Below are positions 25,611 through 34,034 of a stretch of 64,000 nucleotides of DNA, piece by piece (within the stretch, counting starts at the first letter, position 1; each line of letters starts with the position of its first letter). The notes beneath the pieces are model-generated. The model was not told where the DNA came from. It did not search any database and saw only the letters and a program-made list of their open reading frames with translations. The DNA is taken from the NCBI GenBank assembly GCA_003644265.1, contig QNBX01000003.1, forward strand, positions 1-64,000, in the 5' to 3' direction. Source of the DNA: Planctomycetota bacterium (GTDB lineage: Bacteria > Planctomycetota > B15-G4). The position numbers and the translations under genes were made by a program.

Positions 25611-26219
25611 CTACGGCGGCGGCCCCGAGTGCATGCGCGGCGCGAAGGGCAGGCCCGCGATGAGCCGCCCCTCCAGCGCCGCCAGCTCGTCCCAGCGTGC
25701 GGCCACGCAGCGCTCGTCGGTGGACTCGCGGGCCAGTTGCAGGAAGAGGGAGCCGTGACGGGCCTCGGCTTCGCACAGCGAGCGATAGAGCGGGGCCAGC
25801 GACGCCAGGGCCTCGCAGTCGGCCAGGGCCGCCATGCGCTCGTGGCTGCGCAGCTCGATCAGCGCGGACACCAGCAGCGAGTCCAGGAACACGACGTCCG
25901 GCGGCCCCCCCCTGCGCGCGGCCGAGAGCAACCCGCGGGCGTAGGGGCTGGGCAGGTCCTCGCCCAGGCCGGCGCCGCGGGCGTCCAGCTCGCGCAGCAC
26001 GCGCTGCAGGTGCTCGGTCTCCTCGCGCACCAACGGCATCAGGCGCAGGGCCAGACCCGGCCGGTCCGAGCTGCGCTTGATCAGGGTCATGGCCGACGCG
26101 GCGGCCTTCAGCTCACAGTGGGCGTGGTCGGAGAGCAGGGCCAGGGGCTGGCGGGCCACCGCGTCCGCCCAGCCCGGCGGCGTGGCCCAGTCCAGTTCAT
26201 ACGAGACGGCGCACGTCAC
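25611..26219 (-). CDS. miaE: tRNA-(ms2io6A)-hydroxylase MiaE-like diiron enzyme
   Basis: A 202-residue ferritin-like diiron protein like MiaE, which hydroxylates the isopentenyl group of modified A37 in tRNA. Iron-binding motifs are visible: DHAHCELKAA with E36, REETEH (E67-x2-H70), ELRSHERM near 122-129 and EARH (E152-x2-H155). The GTG at 26219 overlaps the stop of the Rieske gene (GTGA). The long frame to 26600 has no homology before this point. The overlap with a ferredoxin gene suggests that ferredoxin is its electron donor. Assignment by motif and length is strong. Confidence 0.85.
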   Translation of the reverse strand: MTCAVSYELDWATPPGWADAVARQPLALLSDHAHCELKAAASAMTLIKRSSDRPGLALRLMPLVREETEHLQRVLRELDARGAGLGEDLPSPYARGLLSAARRGGPPDVVFLDSLLVSALIELRSHERMAALADCEALASLAPLYRSLCEAEARHGSLFLQLARESTDERCVAARWDELAALEGRLIAGLPFAPRMHSGPPP

Positions 26220-26524
26220 GGCAGCATCAGCTCTAGCTGGCCATCGCGCTCGCGCACCTCGAACAGTTCGATGGCGTAGTCGGGCACCATGGTGCAGGCG
26301 CCGTTGCGCAAATCGAAGTGCCACAGGTGCTGCGGACAGTCCACGCCCCCATCGGCCAGCACGCCCTCGGTCAGGTCGGCGTGCACGTGGGGGCAGCGCG
26401 CGTCGAAGCCCACCAGCCGGCCCTCCAGGCGACACACGCCGTACAGGCGGCCGTCCAGCTCGAGCCTCAGCATGGCGCCCTCGACCAGCTCGTGGGCGGC
26501 GCCGACCGGGACCGCAGGTGTCAT
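26216..26524 (-). CDS. Rieske-type [2Fe-2S] ferredoxin
   Basis: A 102-residue soluble Rieske protein. The cluster ligands are C44-x-H46 and C63-x2-H66 (CPHVHAD and CPQHLWHFD). It has no membrane segment, unlike Rieske subunits of the bc1 complex, and looks like the ferredoxin component of oxygenase systems. Its coding region overlaps miaE by four bases downstream and overlaps the end of the sulfatase-like gene by four bases (ATGA) upstream, so all three are one transcript. The most likely partner is the adjacent diiron hydroxylase; this is inference. Confidence 0.9.
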   Translation of the reverse strand: MTPAVPVGAAHELVEGAMLRLELDGRLYGVCRLEGRLVGFDARCPHVHADLTEGVLADGGVDCPQHLWHFDLRNGACTMVPDYAIELFEVRERDGQLELMLP

Positions 26525-28551
26525 CGCTCGTCTCCGTCGGCGCCGATGTAGCCGTTGGCGCGCAGGGCCGCCTCGTTGTCCGTGAGCGGCTGCACGTCAC
26601 CGGGGCGCGCTGCCGCAGAGCTCACGTACCAATCCAGGGCCGCGGCCTCCAGCGCACGATAGGCAGCGTGCTGCGCCGCGTCCATGTCGCCCGGCAGCAG
26701 CGACTCCTGCTCGCCCTGCGGCCGGGTGAGATCGTAGCGCAGCACCGACAGCGGCGCGGGCCGCTCCTGCCCGGGGCCGTCGCCGCCCAGCTCGAGCACG
26801 ACCTTGCGGCGCTGCGGATCCTGCGCCGACACCAGGATGCGTTGCGGACCGAAGAGGTGCGTGCGCGTGAGCGAGAACACCGGCCGACCCTGCTCTGAGC
26901 GCGGCAGCAGCGCCCGCGCGCCGCCCGCCACCGGCGGCGCGCCTCCCAGGCGCAAGAGCGTGTTGGCGAGTGACGCGGACGTCACCGGCTGCGTCACCTC
27001 CCCCACTGGAACCCCAGGCCCCACCAGCACCAGCGGCACATGCAGCATGGGCTCGTTGAGCGCGTAGCCGTGACCGAGGTGGCCCAGCTCGAACAGCTCC
27101 TCGCCGTGGTCAGCGGTGATCACAACCAGCGTGCGGTCGTCGAGCCCGCGCAGCTCCAGGGCCTCGCGCAGGCGCTGCAGCTGGCCGTCGAGGTAGGCCA
27201 CCTCGCCGTCATAGAGGTCGATCACATGGGCCTGCTCGGCGGGCGTGAGTGGCGGCTCGTCCTGGCTGTGCAGGCGCTGCGGCAGGTGCCCCGAGAGGTC
27301 GCGCGCGGGCACCGGCCCCCGGGCGAAGCGCAGGCGCGCGTCGCCCGGCGCGCCGTAGGGTGCGTGCGGGTCCATCAGATGCAGGTAGGCAAACCAGCGC
27401 GCGTCCGCGAGCTGTCCATCGACCCAGCCCAGCAGCTGATCCAGCATCTCGGAGGCGTCGGCGCCGCCGGGCTCCGTGGGTCCGTCCCGGTTGACCCAGG
27501 TCGAGAAGCCCTGATCGAAGTTGTTGGCCCGTGCCAGCAGCGGGTTGGCCACGAACGCGCCGCCCACCAGGCCCTGGGCGGTCAGGCCCTCGGCCCAGGT
27601 GTCGAGCGCATCCATGAGGTAGCTGCGCGCGTCACCCAGTACGCCGTGGGTGTTGGGCGGCAGCCCCGTGAAGAGCGAGGCCGTGGCAGGCAGGGTCCAC
27701 GACGAGGGCGAGATGGCGCGGGTGAAGCGCAGTCCCTCTGCAGCCCAGGCGTCCAGCTGCGGCGAGGTGGGCCGCGGGTTGCCCCAGGCCGACAGGCGCC
27801 CGGCGGCCAGCGTGTCCACGCAGACCACCAACAGGTGCGGACGGGCGGACGAGGCGCGCTGCCGCGGGACCGCGCGCTGTTGCCGCAGGCTCAGGTGCCA
27901 CCACACCGGCTCGGCCTGAGGCTCCCCCGGCGCAGGCCCCGTCGCGCCCGCGCGCGTGGTCTCCAGGCGCAGCGTCAGCGCGCGCCCCTGCTCCGCCGAG
28001 AGATCAACCTCGAGCGTGCGCATGAGCCGGTCGAAGGGATGCTCGCGGTCCATCTCGCGCACGTACGCGCTGGACAGGGCGGCCCGCTCCTCACCGTCCA
28101 CCAGCACCCGGAACGTGACCGGGAACGGATCGGCCCGGGACGGATCCTGACGATCGACGGGATACACGAAGGTGCGCGCCAGCAGGCGCGCGCCCGGTCC
28201 CAGGATCGGTGTGTCCACCTCGAAGGCGCTCTCGGCCCGGGCGTGCAACACGCTGGAGGACGCGTCCGACGCCAGCTGCCCGAGGGCCTCCTGCTTGTCG
28301 AGCCAGGCCGCGGGGTAGCTGCGCAGCGGCCGCTCGGCGTCCTGCCTGAGCACCCGGGCGCGCCCCGCGCTGAAGGCCTGCTCGAGATCGAGCAGCAGCT
28401 CATCGGAGATCACGGGTGGAAGTTCGCTGTGCGCGGGCCCTGACCCGGACGCCGGATCGGGCGCCGGATCGGGGCCGCAGCCCAGCGCGCACAGGACGCA
28501 GCCCAGCGAGCACAGCGTCAGGGCGAGCAGCCGGTGGCGAAACGGTCGGAT
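26521..28551 (-). CDS. Sulfatase-like lipoprotein with Thr in place of the formylglycine residue (3), non-canonical start
   Basis: Third sulfatase-like protein. A GTG at 28413 gives 630 residues but no signal peptide. The frame stays open upstream to a TAA and encodes RPFRHRLLALTLCSLGC-VLCALGC-GPDPAPDP, a strong lipoprotein signal, yet contains no ATG, GTG or TTG. An ATC at 28551 has GGAGAG five bases before it and is the best-placed start (676 residues), so I use it. The other two copies here are also lipoproteins. The active site reads T286-L-P-A-T-A-S-L-F-T-G (T240 from the GTG), so the Cys and Arg of the sulfatase consensus are missing. A roughly 170-residue N-domain precedes the catalytic domain. 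CVDTLAAGRLSAWG and TADHGEELFELG are metal motifs. Confidence 0.78.
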   Translation of the reverse strand: MRPFRHRLLALTLCSLGCVLCALGCGPDPAPDPASGSGPAHSELPPVISDELLLDLEQAFSAGRARVLRQDAERPLRSYPAAWLDKQEALGQLASDASSSVLHARAESAFEVDTPILGPGARLLARTFVYPVDRQDPSRADPFPVTFRVLVDGEERAALSSAYVREMDREHPFDRLMRTLEVDLSAEQGRALTLRLETTRAGATGPAPGEPQAEPVWWHLSLRQQRAVPRQRASSARPHLLVVCVDTLAAGRLSAWGNPRPTSPQLDAWAAEGLRFTRAISPSSWTLPATASLFTGLPPNTHGVLGDARSYLMDALDTWAEGLTAQGLVGGAFVANPLLARANNFDQGFSTWVNRDGPTEPGGADASEMLDQLLGWVDGQLADARWFAYLHLMDPHAPYGAPGDARLRFARGPVPARDLSGHLPQRLHSQDEPPLTPAEQAHVIDLYDGEVAYLDGQLQRLREALELRGLDDRTLVVITADHGEELFELGHLGHGYALNEPMLHVPLVLVGPGVPVGEVTQPVTSASLANTLLRLGGAPPVAGGARALLPRSEQGRPVFSLTRTHLFGPQRILVSAQDPQRRKVVLELGGDGPGQERPAPLSVLRYDLTRPQGEQESLLPGDMDAAQHAAYRALEAAALDWYVSSAAARPGDVQPLTDNEAALRANGYIGADGDER

Positions 28552-28733
28552 CGGGACTCTCCAGCGGTCAGGCGATGGCTGCGCGGCGCCCCCCGGCGAG
28601 CCCTGGCGGCGTTCAGACGGAATCGAGCGAGCCCCAGGTTAGCCCCCGCCCTCGCGCCCTGCCATGGCGGCCCGGTCGCCTGCTCCGGCCGGAGGACTCG
28701 GCCGCGACCCGGCTAGCAGGTACACTGCCCGCC

Positions 28734-29339
28734 ATGGTCCACTCCATGCCCACCCCCGACGCCCCCGACCCCGCAGCCCTCGCCGACATGGCACGACGTC
28801 AGAGCTTCGCCGGCGAACGCCGGGTCTTCGTGTTCGGCGACATCAACAGCCGCGTGGCCGAGCGGGTCGTGAGGCAGCTGCTCGACTACTCCGCGTCCAA
28901 CCCGGTCGAGCCCATCGACCTGCTGATCAACAGCACCGGCGGCGACGTGGAGGCGGCCTGCGCCATCATCAACGCCATGCACGGCGTCCCCTGCCGGGTC
29001 AACACGGTCTGCATGGGCTTTGCCCAGAGCGCGGCCTGCATCATCCTCATGGCCGGAACCGGCGTGCGCACCGCCTTCGAGAACTCCGTGCTGCTGATCC
29101 ATCGCATGGTCTGGGACGACCCGGGCGAGGTCGAGGATGAGCACGGCAACTACCTGCCTCCGCCGGATGAGAAGTACGTGGCCCTCTGCCGCCGGCTGGA
29201 GAACACCTACCTGGGGCGCTTCCTGAAGCACGACGCCCTGTGGGCCGAGAAGCAGATCCCCACGGCGATGGACCTGTCCACCGATGACGCTCTGCGCGCC
29301 GGGGTCATCGACGGCGTGATCTTCCTCGACCGCGGGTAG
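28734..29339 (+). CDS. ClpP-like serine protease
   Basis: A 201-residue protein of the ClpP fold, the proteolytic chamber subunit of Clp proteases. The catalytic Ser is S99 in MGFAQSAACIIL and the His is H123 in NSVLLIHRM; the end ALRAGVIDGVIF matches the family. The oxyanion segment reads NSTGGDVEAA rather than NSPGGSV, and an insertion around 130-142 (VEDEHGNYLPPPD) is unusual, so it may be a divergent paralogue rather than the housekeeping ClpP. The ATG at 28734 is chosen from homology. ClpS and its DUF2017 partner are encoded 4 kb away. Confidence 0.87.
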   Translation: MVHSMPTPDAPDPAALADMARRQSFAGERRVFVFGDINSRVAERVVRQLLDYSASNPVEPIDLLINSTGGDVEAACAIINAMHGVPCRVNTVCMGFAQSAACIILMAGTGVRTAFENSVLLIHRMVWDDPGEVEDEHGNYLPPPDEKYVALCRRLENTYLGRFLKHDALWAEKQIPTAMDLSTDDALRAGVIDGVIFLDRG

Positions 29340-29530
29340 TCGGCCGCCGCAGCTCGCGACTTGGCCTCGCGCCCGCGCGGCCCCGCGGAGCGCCCGTCCC
29401 CAGCGAGACTCCAGCCACATCGGCTCGTTTCCGATCATGGGTTAGACTGCTCTGTTCGAGCTCCCCTCCAGACGCTCTCCCCCCGGGCGCCTCGCTTGAG
29501 ACCTGACCACCACCCGGAACGCACATCGCC

Positions 29531-30619
29531 ATGATCCGCAAGGCCATCAAGCAGTTCATGCTGGGCGTGAAGAGCCCCGCCCAGGCCACCCGCATCCTGG
29601 CATCCGAAGCCAAGATGCGCGCCGGCATCCGGACCCTGCGCTCGCTCGAGCTGGCGGTCACCTGGGTCTGCAACCTCGACTGCGACTTCTGCTACGCCGA
29701 AGACCTCATGAAGGCGCAGAACAAGCCGCCGCACATGCCGGTGGACGAGGTGGCGCGCATCACCCGCGAGGCCCACGACCTGGGCCTGATCCACGTCAAC
29801 GTCACCGGCGGCGAGCCGCTGGTGCGCAAGGACATCTTCGACGTGGTGGACGCCATCCCCAAGGACGTGGTGGTCTCGCTGGTGACCAACTCCACGCTGC
29901 TCACCAAGGAGAAGGTCGACGGCCTCAAGCGGGCCGGGCTGTCCACCATCCAGATGTCGTACGGCAGCTACTATCACAAGAGCTTCAAGCGCGACCTGGC
30001 GCGCTACTGCGTCGAGCAAGGCATCAGCGTCACGCTCTCGGTGGTCAACATCCGCAGCGAACGCGAGAACATCGAGCAGGCCTTCAAGATGTCCGAGGAG
30101 GACAACTTCTCGGTGCTGTTCAACTACCCGATGATCTACAAGAACGTCGGGCTCGACAGCGAGTACTACTGGAAGATGCGCTACCACCCGCGCTGCCGCG
30201 AGGACAACCTCTTCTGGTCGGGCAAGGACCGCTGCCCCGCGGGCACGCACAAGCTCTACGTCACCAACGACGGCGACGTCATGACCTGCGACCGCATCCA
30301 CGCCATCTACGGCAACGTGCACAAGGAGCCCCTCGCGGTCATCCACAAGCGCATGTACGAGCAGTTCATCACGCACAAGAGCTTCTGCCTGCTGGAGACC
30401 TGCAAGGACCAGTGGCAGGAGAACAACCAGCGCGCCGCTCGCAACTACTCCCTCGATCTGCTGGGCACCACCGCCGATCCCTTCAACGTGTTCGAGGGCA
30501 CGCCGCTGATGGACACCACGGTGGTGGGCTCCACCGTGGCGCAGGAGATGCACGCCGCGCGCCGCTCCGCCCGCGACCAGGAGACGGCGGCGGACGAGAA
30601 GCAGCCCGCCTCGAGCTGA
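29531..30619 (+). CDS. Radical SAM/SPASM domain protein of unknown substrate
   Basis: A 362-residue enzyme that should reductively cleave S-adenosylmethionine. The [4Fe-4S] motif is C47-x3-C51-x2-C54 (WVCNLDCDFCYAE) followed by VTGGEPLVRKD. A C-terminal cysteine set (DRCPAGTHKLYVTNDGDVMTCD, later CLLETC) looks like a SPASM or shortened auxiliary cluster domain. Relatives act in peptide or cofactor maturation and in lipid (HpnH-like) chemistry. No precursor peptide or obvious partner is nearby, so I name no substrate. The last 40 residues are polar and not conserved. Confidence 0.85.
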   Translation: MIRKAIKQFMLGVKSPAQATRILASEAKMRAGIRTLRSLELAVTWVCNLDCDFCYAEDLMKAQNKPPHMPVDEVARITREAHDLGLIHVNVTGGEPLVRKDIFDVVDAIPKDVVVSLVTNSTLLTKEKVDGLKRAGLSTIQMSYGSYYHKSFKRDLARYCVEQGISVTLSVVNIRSERENIEQAFKMSEEDNFSVLFNYPMIYKNVGLDSEYYWKMRYHPRCREDNLFWSGKDRCPAGTHKLYVTNDGDVMTCDRIHAIYGNVHKEPLAVIHKRMYEQFITHKSFCLLETCKDQWQENNQRAARNYSLDLLGTTADPFNVFEGTPLMDTTVVGSTVAQEMHAARRSARDQETAADEKQPASS

Positions 30620-30644
30620 GCGAGCCCCGCGCCCGCGGACGCGC

Positions 30645-31379
30645 TCAGTGTTCCGCGGGATCGCGCCCCACCCGGCGCAGCTCCCAGAGCAGGTCGTCGA
30701 TGCGCGTCCGGAAGCGCTCCACGCGCTCGGGGTCGCTGGCCGTGCGCTCCCACCAGCGGTGCCAGCTGTCGAGCACCTTCAAGCGGGTAGGCACCATGGC
30801 GCGCAGATCCTGGCTGCGCGACTCCGGCAGCACCACCTGCTTGAAGCGCAGCTGGCGCACGTACCAGTCCGAGGTCAGGGCGGCGGCCAGCTCGACGTCT
30901 GACGCCAGGGCCATGTCCAGCCCCACCGTGAGGTCGAGGTAGACGGGCGTCAGCTCGACGACGTGCACATCGGACAGCTCGCGCTCGATGCTCGCCAGCT
31001 GCGCCTCGTCGGGCTGGCCGTAGAAGCGCTCCGCCACCAGCGCCGCCCAGGCGTCGTAGTCGGCACGAGCCGTCCCGGGCGCGGGCCCGAGCAGCGCATA
31101 GGCCACCATCGACTCCGGTCGCAGCGAGGGCGGCGGCAGGCTGCGCCCCGAAGGCAGCAGCTGAGGGTCGGACGACGAGCCGGCCCCGATCGCCGCGCCG
31201 CCGACGGCGTCCACATCAGCAGCGCTGTCGCCCTGCGCCGCCGCGGCGTCTCGCGCCTCGCTCGCGCTGAGCGCCTCGGCGCCGCGCTCGGAGCCGCCGC
31301 GCGCTGCGTCCGCCTGTGCGGACGGCGAAGCACATGCGGGCAGCAGCAAGGCAACGAACAACACACCGAGGCGGATCAT
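30645..31379 (-). CDS. Hypothetical lipoprotein
   Basis: No family recognised. The ATG at 31379 gives 244 residues with a lipoprotein signal (LGVLFVALLLPAC). An Ala/Ser/Asp-rich linker runs to about residue 80. The rest looks helical (AALVAERFYGQPDEAQLASIERELSDVHV, and RTASDPERVERFRTRIDDLLWELRR). It ends 26 bases after the convergent radical SAM gene. Probably an exported, membrane-attached protein; role unknown. Confidence 0.65.
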   Translation of the reverse strand: MIRLGVLFVALLLPACASPSAQADAARGGSERGAEALSASEARDAAAAQGDSAADVDAVGGAAIGAGSSSDPQLLPSGRSLPPPSLRPESMVAYALLGPAPGTARADYDAWAALVAERFYGQPDEAQLASIERELSDVHVVELTPVYLDLTVGLDMALASDVELAAALTSDWYVRQLRFKQVVLPESRSQDLRAMVPTRLKVLDSWHRWWERTASDPERVERFRTRIDDLLWELRRVGRDPAEH

Positions 31380-31462
31380 GAGGCGCTCCGGAACGCAGAG
31401 GGGCGAACGATCCACGAACTTAGCACACGCGCGCGAGTCGGCCCGGCGCGGCGCGGAGCGGC

Positions 31463-32803
31463 TCAGCCGCCCGTCGTCAGCAGCAGCTCCGAGCGCCGAG
31501 CCGGCAGCATGTGCTCGCGGGCAAACGCCTGCAGGAACTCAGCGGACAAGCCCGAGTAGGCGCCGGGCAGTTCACTGTGGGAGAGCCCCATGTTGATCTG
31601 GGCGTAGAGCAGGAACAGCGTCTGCATGGCCTCGATCCACTCCACGCCCGGCTGACTCGCGAGCGACTCGCGCAGCAGACGGAAGTCAGGCCACTCGCCC
31701 AGTTGGCTGCTCATCTGGCCGACCACCAGCCCCGCCTCGGGCAGGGCGTCCAGGCCACCCACGATCTCGCCCAGCACGCGTCGCACCAGCGCCTCGTCCT
31801 CTGGCTTGGGCAGAGACGCGGTCAGCAGCATCCAGCGCCCCTCCGGCGTGATCAGGTCGGCCACCGCCGTGGCCTGCACGCCGGCCTGTGTCAGGCTGCC
31901 GCGCTGCGCGATGCGGTGGTTGATGATGGCCGACAGGGCGTCGGCCGCCACGCGATCGAGCGGCCCCTCGTCCGGCATGAGGTACCACTCCATGTAGTGG
32001 CCGAGGGGCAGATCCCAGGTGGCCTCGCGGGCGGAGACCTCGCGCACCTGCTCGGGCGACAGGCCCGAGACGGCGTGCCGGGGCGCCTTGGCGGGGAGCT
32101 TCCCCAGGCGCTCCTGCATGGCCTCCAGCACCTCGGCCTGCGGCACCGGCCCCACCGACACGAAGAACACATCCGGACCGGGCACCACGCGCGCGGCCAG
32201 TTCGGACGCCAGCACCTCGCGCGACACGTCGTTGACCGCGCCCAGCACCTCCACGTGGGTGGCGCCGTGACGCAGCACTTGATTCCAGGCCGCCAGCGCC
32301 CACTTGTGCGTGAAGCTGGAGCGCGTGGAGAGCTCGACCTCGGTGACGACCTGAGCGCGCTCCCGCGGCAAGCCCAGCCGCAGCGCCTCCTCCGAGAGCG
32401 CGCGCCCGGCCAGCCAGTCCGCGTGCCAGCCCAGCGCCTTGCGCCAGCGATCCGGAGGCGCGTAGGTCTCCAGCCGCAGGGTCAGCGCCATGGTCTCGCC
32501 CTGGACCATGATGCCGTCCACCATCAGGTCATCCATGGCGGGGTCCACCGAGCGCACCAGCACATGCTCGGCCAGGTGCGCGAGCTGCGTCTGGCCGGCG
32601 CCGTCATCCAGCAGCCCCCAGGGCAACAGGGTGAACAGCACCTGCTGGCTCATGAGCGGGGCGTCCACCAGCACATACGACAGGCCATTGGACAAGCTGC
32701 CCTCCAACCAGGGACCGGGCTCGTCCTGCAGCGGGTCGGGGGCCGCGGCCGCCTGCAATCCAGGGGCCAGCAGAACGAGCAGCGCGACCAACAACGTGGG
32801 CAT
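31463..32803 (-). CDS. M16-family zinc peptidase-like protein, exported
   Basis: A 446-residue protein of the M16 (pitrilysin/processing peptidase) fold. The zinc motif HxxEH is H76-L-A-E-H80, with the downstream glutamate in VVTEVELSTR near 155-157, so the site is likely active. An N-terminal signal peptide (TLLVALLVLLAPGLQAAAAP) exports it. M16 peptidases cleave small peptides and often occur as pairs; only one is seen here. It is followed by the unknown lipoprotein gene after about 80 bases. Confidence 0.85.
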   Translation of the reverse strand: MPTLLVALLVLLAPGLQAAAAPDPLQDEPGPWLEGSLSNGLSYVLVDAPLMSQQVLFTLLPWGLLDDGAGQTQLAHLAEHVLVRSVDPAMDDLMVDGIMVQGETMALTLRLETYAPPDRWRKALGWHADWLAGRALSEEALRLGLPRERAQVVTEVELSTRSSFTHKWALAAWNQVLRHGATHVEVLGAVNDVSREVLASELAARVVPGPDVFFVSVGPVPQAEVLEAMQERLGKLPAKAPRHAVSGLSPEQVREVSAREATWDLPLGHYMEWYLMPDEGPLDRVAADALSAIINHRIAQRGSLTQAGVQATAVADLITPEGRWMLLTASLPKPEDEALVRRVLGEIVGGLDALPEAGLVVGQMSSQLGEWPDFRLLRESLASQPGVEWIEAMQTLFLLYAQINMGLSHSELPGAYSGLSAEFLQAFAREHMLPARRSELLLTTGG

Positions 32804-32896
32804 GGAGAGTCTCCGGACCGGCGAGCGGCAGATGCTAGCAGCCCGCGGGACGCGGCGGCCCCCCAGGATCTGCGGACCCGCCTCGACGCTCCGCGC

Positions 32897-33466
32897 TCAC
32901 AGCTCGCGCGAGATGGCGTCCACCAGGATGGCCTCCAGGCCGCCCAGGTACTCCAACAGGGCCTGCTTGGGGGCGTCGGGATCTCCGGGGTCCAACGCGG
33001 CGGCCTGGCTCAGGTTGCCCTCGATGCCAAGATCGGTGGCCAGCACCAGGCGCACGTCGTTCAGGAAACGCAGCAGCAGGTCGAGGGAGCCGGCCTCCAG
33101 GATCAGGTCCAGGCCGGGGGCCGCAGTGGACGCCCCGGCTGCGGCGTCGACGCCGGCCGCGCCCCCTGCCCCCCCCGCGGGGGTCGTGCCAGCCAGTAGG
33201 GATCGGACCTCCACCAGCATGTCGCGCCGCTCACCCAGCAGGCCGTCTCCCAGCAGCCGGCGATGCTCGCGCTCCTCGGTGGGGTCGGCGTAGCTGGGCG
33301 GGAAGAGCCGGTCGATCACCCGTCGGTTGCTGCCGGGGTCGGCCAGCAGGGCCTCGAGCTGCGCGGGCAGGCCCTTGAGGATGGCCCCCTCCAGCGGCAG
33401 CAGCACCAGCTTCCAGCGCGGACGGCCGGAGTCTGGGGCCGGCCCGAGCCGCTCCAGGTGCGTCAT
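32897..33466 (-). CDS. DUF2017-like protein next to clpS
   Basis: A 189-residue protein from the ATG at 33466, 16 bases after the clpS stop. It has segments ERLFPPSYAD-like (DRLFPPSYADPTEEREHRR) and FLNDVRLVLATDLGI, characteristic of DUF2017, a family that sits next to ClpS in Actinobacteria. A Gly/Ala-rich linker interrupts the middle. The context suggests work with Clp-dependent protein degradation. The upstream frame to 33658 overlaps clpS and is rejected. Family assignment is by pattern and neighbour. Confidence 0.72.
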   Translation of the reverse strand: MTHLERLGPAPDSGRPRWKLVLLPLEGAILKGLPAQLEALLADPGSNRRVIDRLFPPSYADPTEEREHRRLLGDGLLGERRDMLVEVRSLLAGTTPAGGAGGAAGVDAAAGASTAAPGLDLILEAGSLDLLLRFLNDVRLVLATDLGIEGNLSQAAALDPGDPDAPKQALLEYLGGLEAILVDAISREL

Positions 33467-33482
33467 GCCCGGCGCCCGCGGA

Positions 33483-33812
33483 TCACGACTCGACCTTCTC
33501 GAGCGTGGCCTGCAGCCCGTAGGCGTGCAGCCGCGACACGAAGAACTCCGCCCGCTCGCGCGCCTCGGTGGCCACGACCGAGCTGCCCTCCTCGTGCACC
33601 TCCCGCATCTTGCGGTTGGCCACCTCGGCGCTGAAACCGAACAGGCGCTGGAAGACATAGGCCACGTAGCTCATCAGGTTGATGGGGTCGTCCCAGACCA
33701 CCACCTTCCAGGGCCGGTCGAGGCGCGTGCTGCCCTCGGCCTGGGGCGCCGGCAGAGTGCGCGTCTCCCCAGGCAGGTCGGCGGCGTGCGCGGGCGTGAG
33801 CGGGGCTGCCAT
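33483..33812 (-). CDS. clpS: ATP-dependent Clp protease adaptor ClpS
   Basis: A 109-residue adaptor that delivers N-degron substrates to ClpA/ClpC. The family core runs from WKVVVWDDPINLMSYVAYVF through MREVHEEGSSVVATEARERAE to LHAYGLQATLE. The N-terminal 35 residues are a flexible polar extension. It is followed by the DUF2017-like gene as in Actinobacteria. The ATG at 33812 lies in a 220-base divergent region shared with the next plus-strand gene. Confidence 0.94.
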   Translation of the reverse strand: MAAPLTPAHAADLPGETRTLPAPQAEGSTRLDRPWKVVVWDDPINLMSYVAYVFQRLFGFSAEVANRKMREVHEEGSSVVATEARERAEFFVSRLHAYGLQATLEKVES

Positions 33813-34034
33813 GGGCGTCTGGAGCGGGGTCCGGTCGGTGCCCGCCGTGCGGCGACGGGGCAGATCAGGGCGGTCGGAAGCTCGGACGGGGGGCGCTCAG
33901 GCTCAGCAGCTTCGCGCCCGGGTCGTCACTCGGCCAACACTGGTCCGCGATTGTATCGGTCAGGCGGGACGGGCGAGCCCCCCCTGCCCGTCGGTATGAT
34001 GGCGCCGACCCCACGAATCACCCACGGACTCGCC

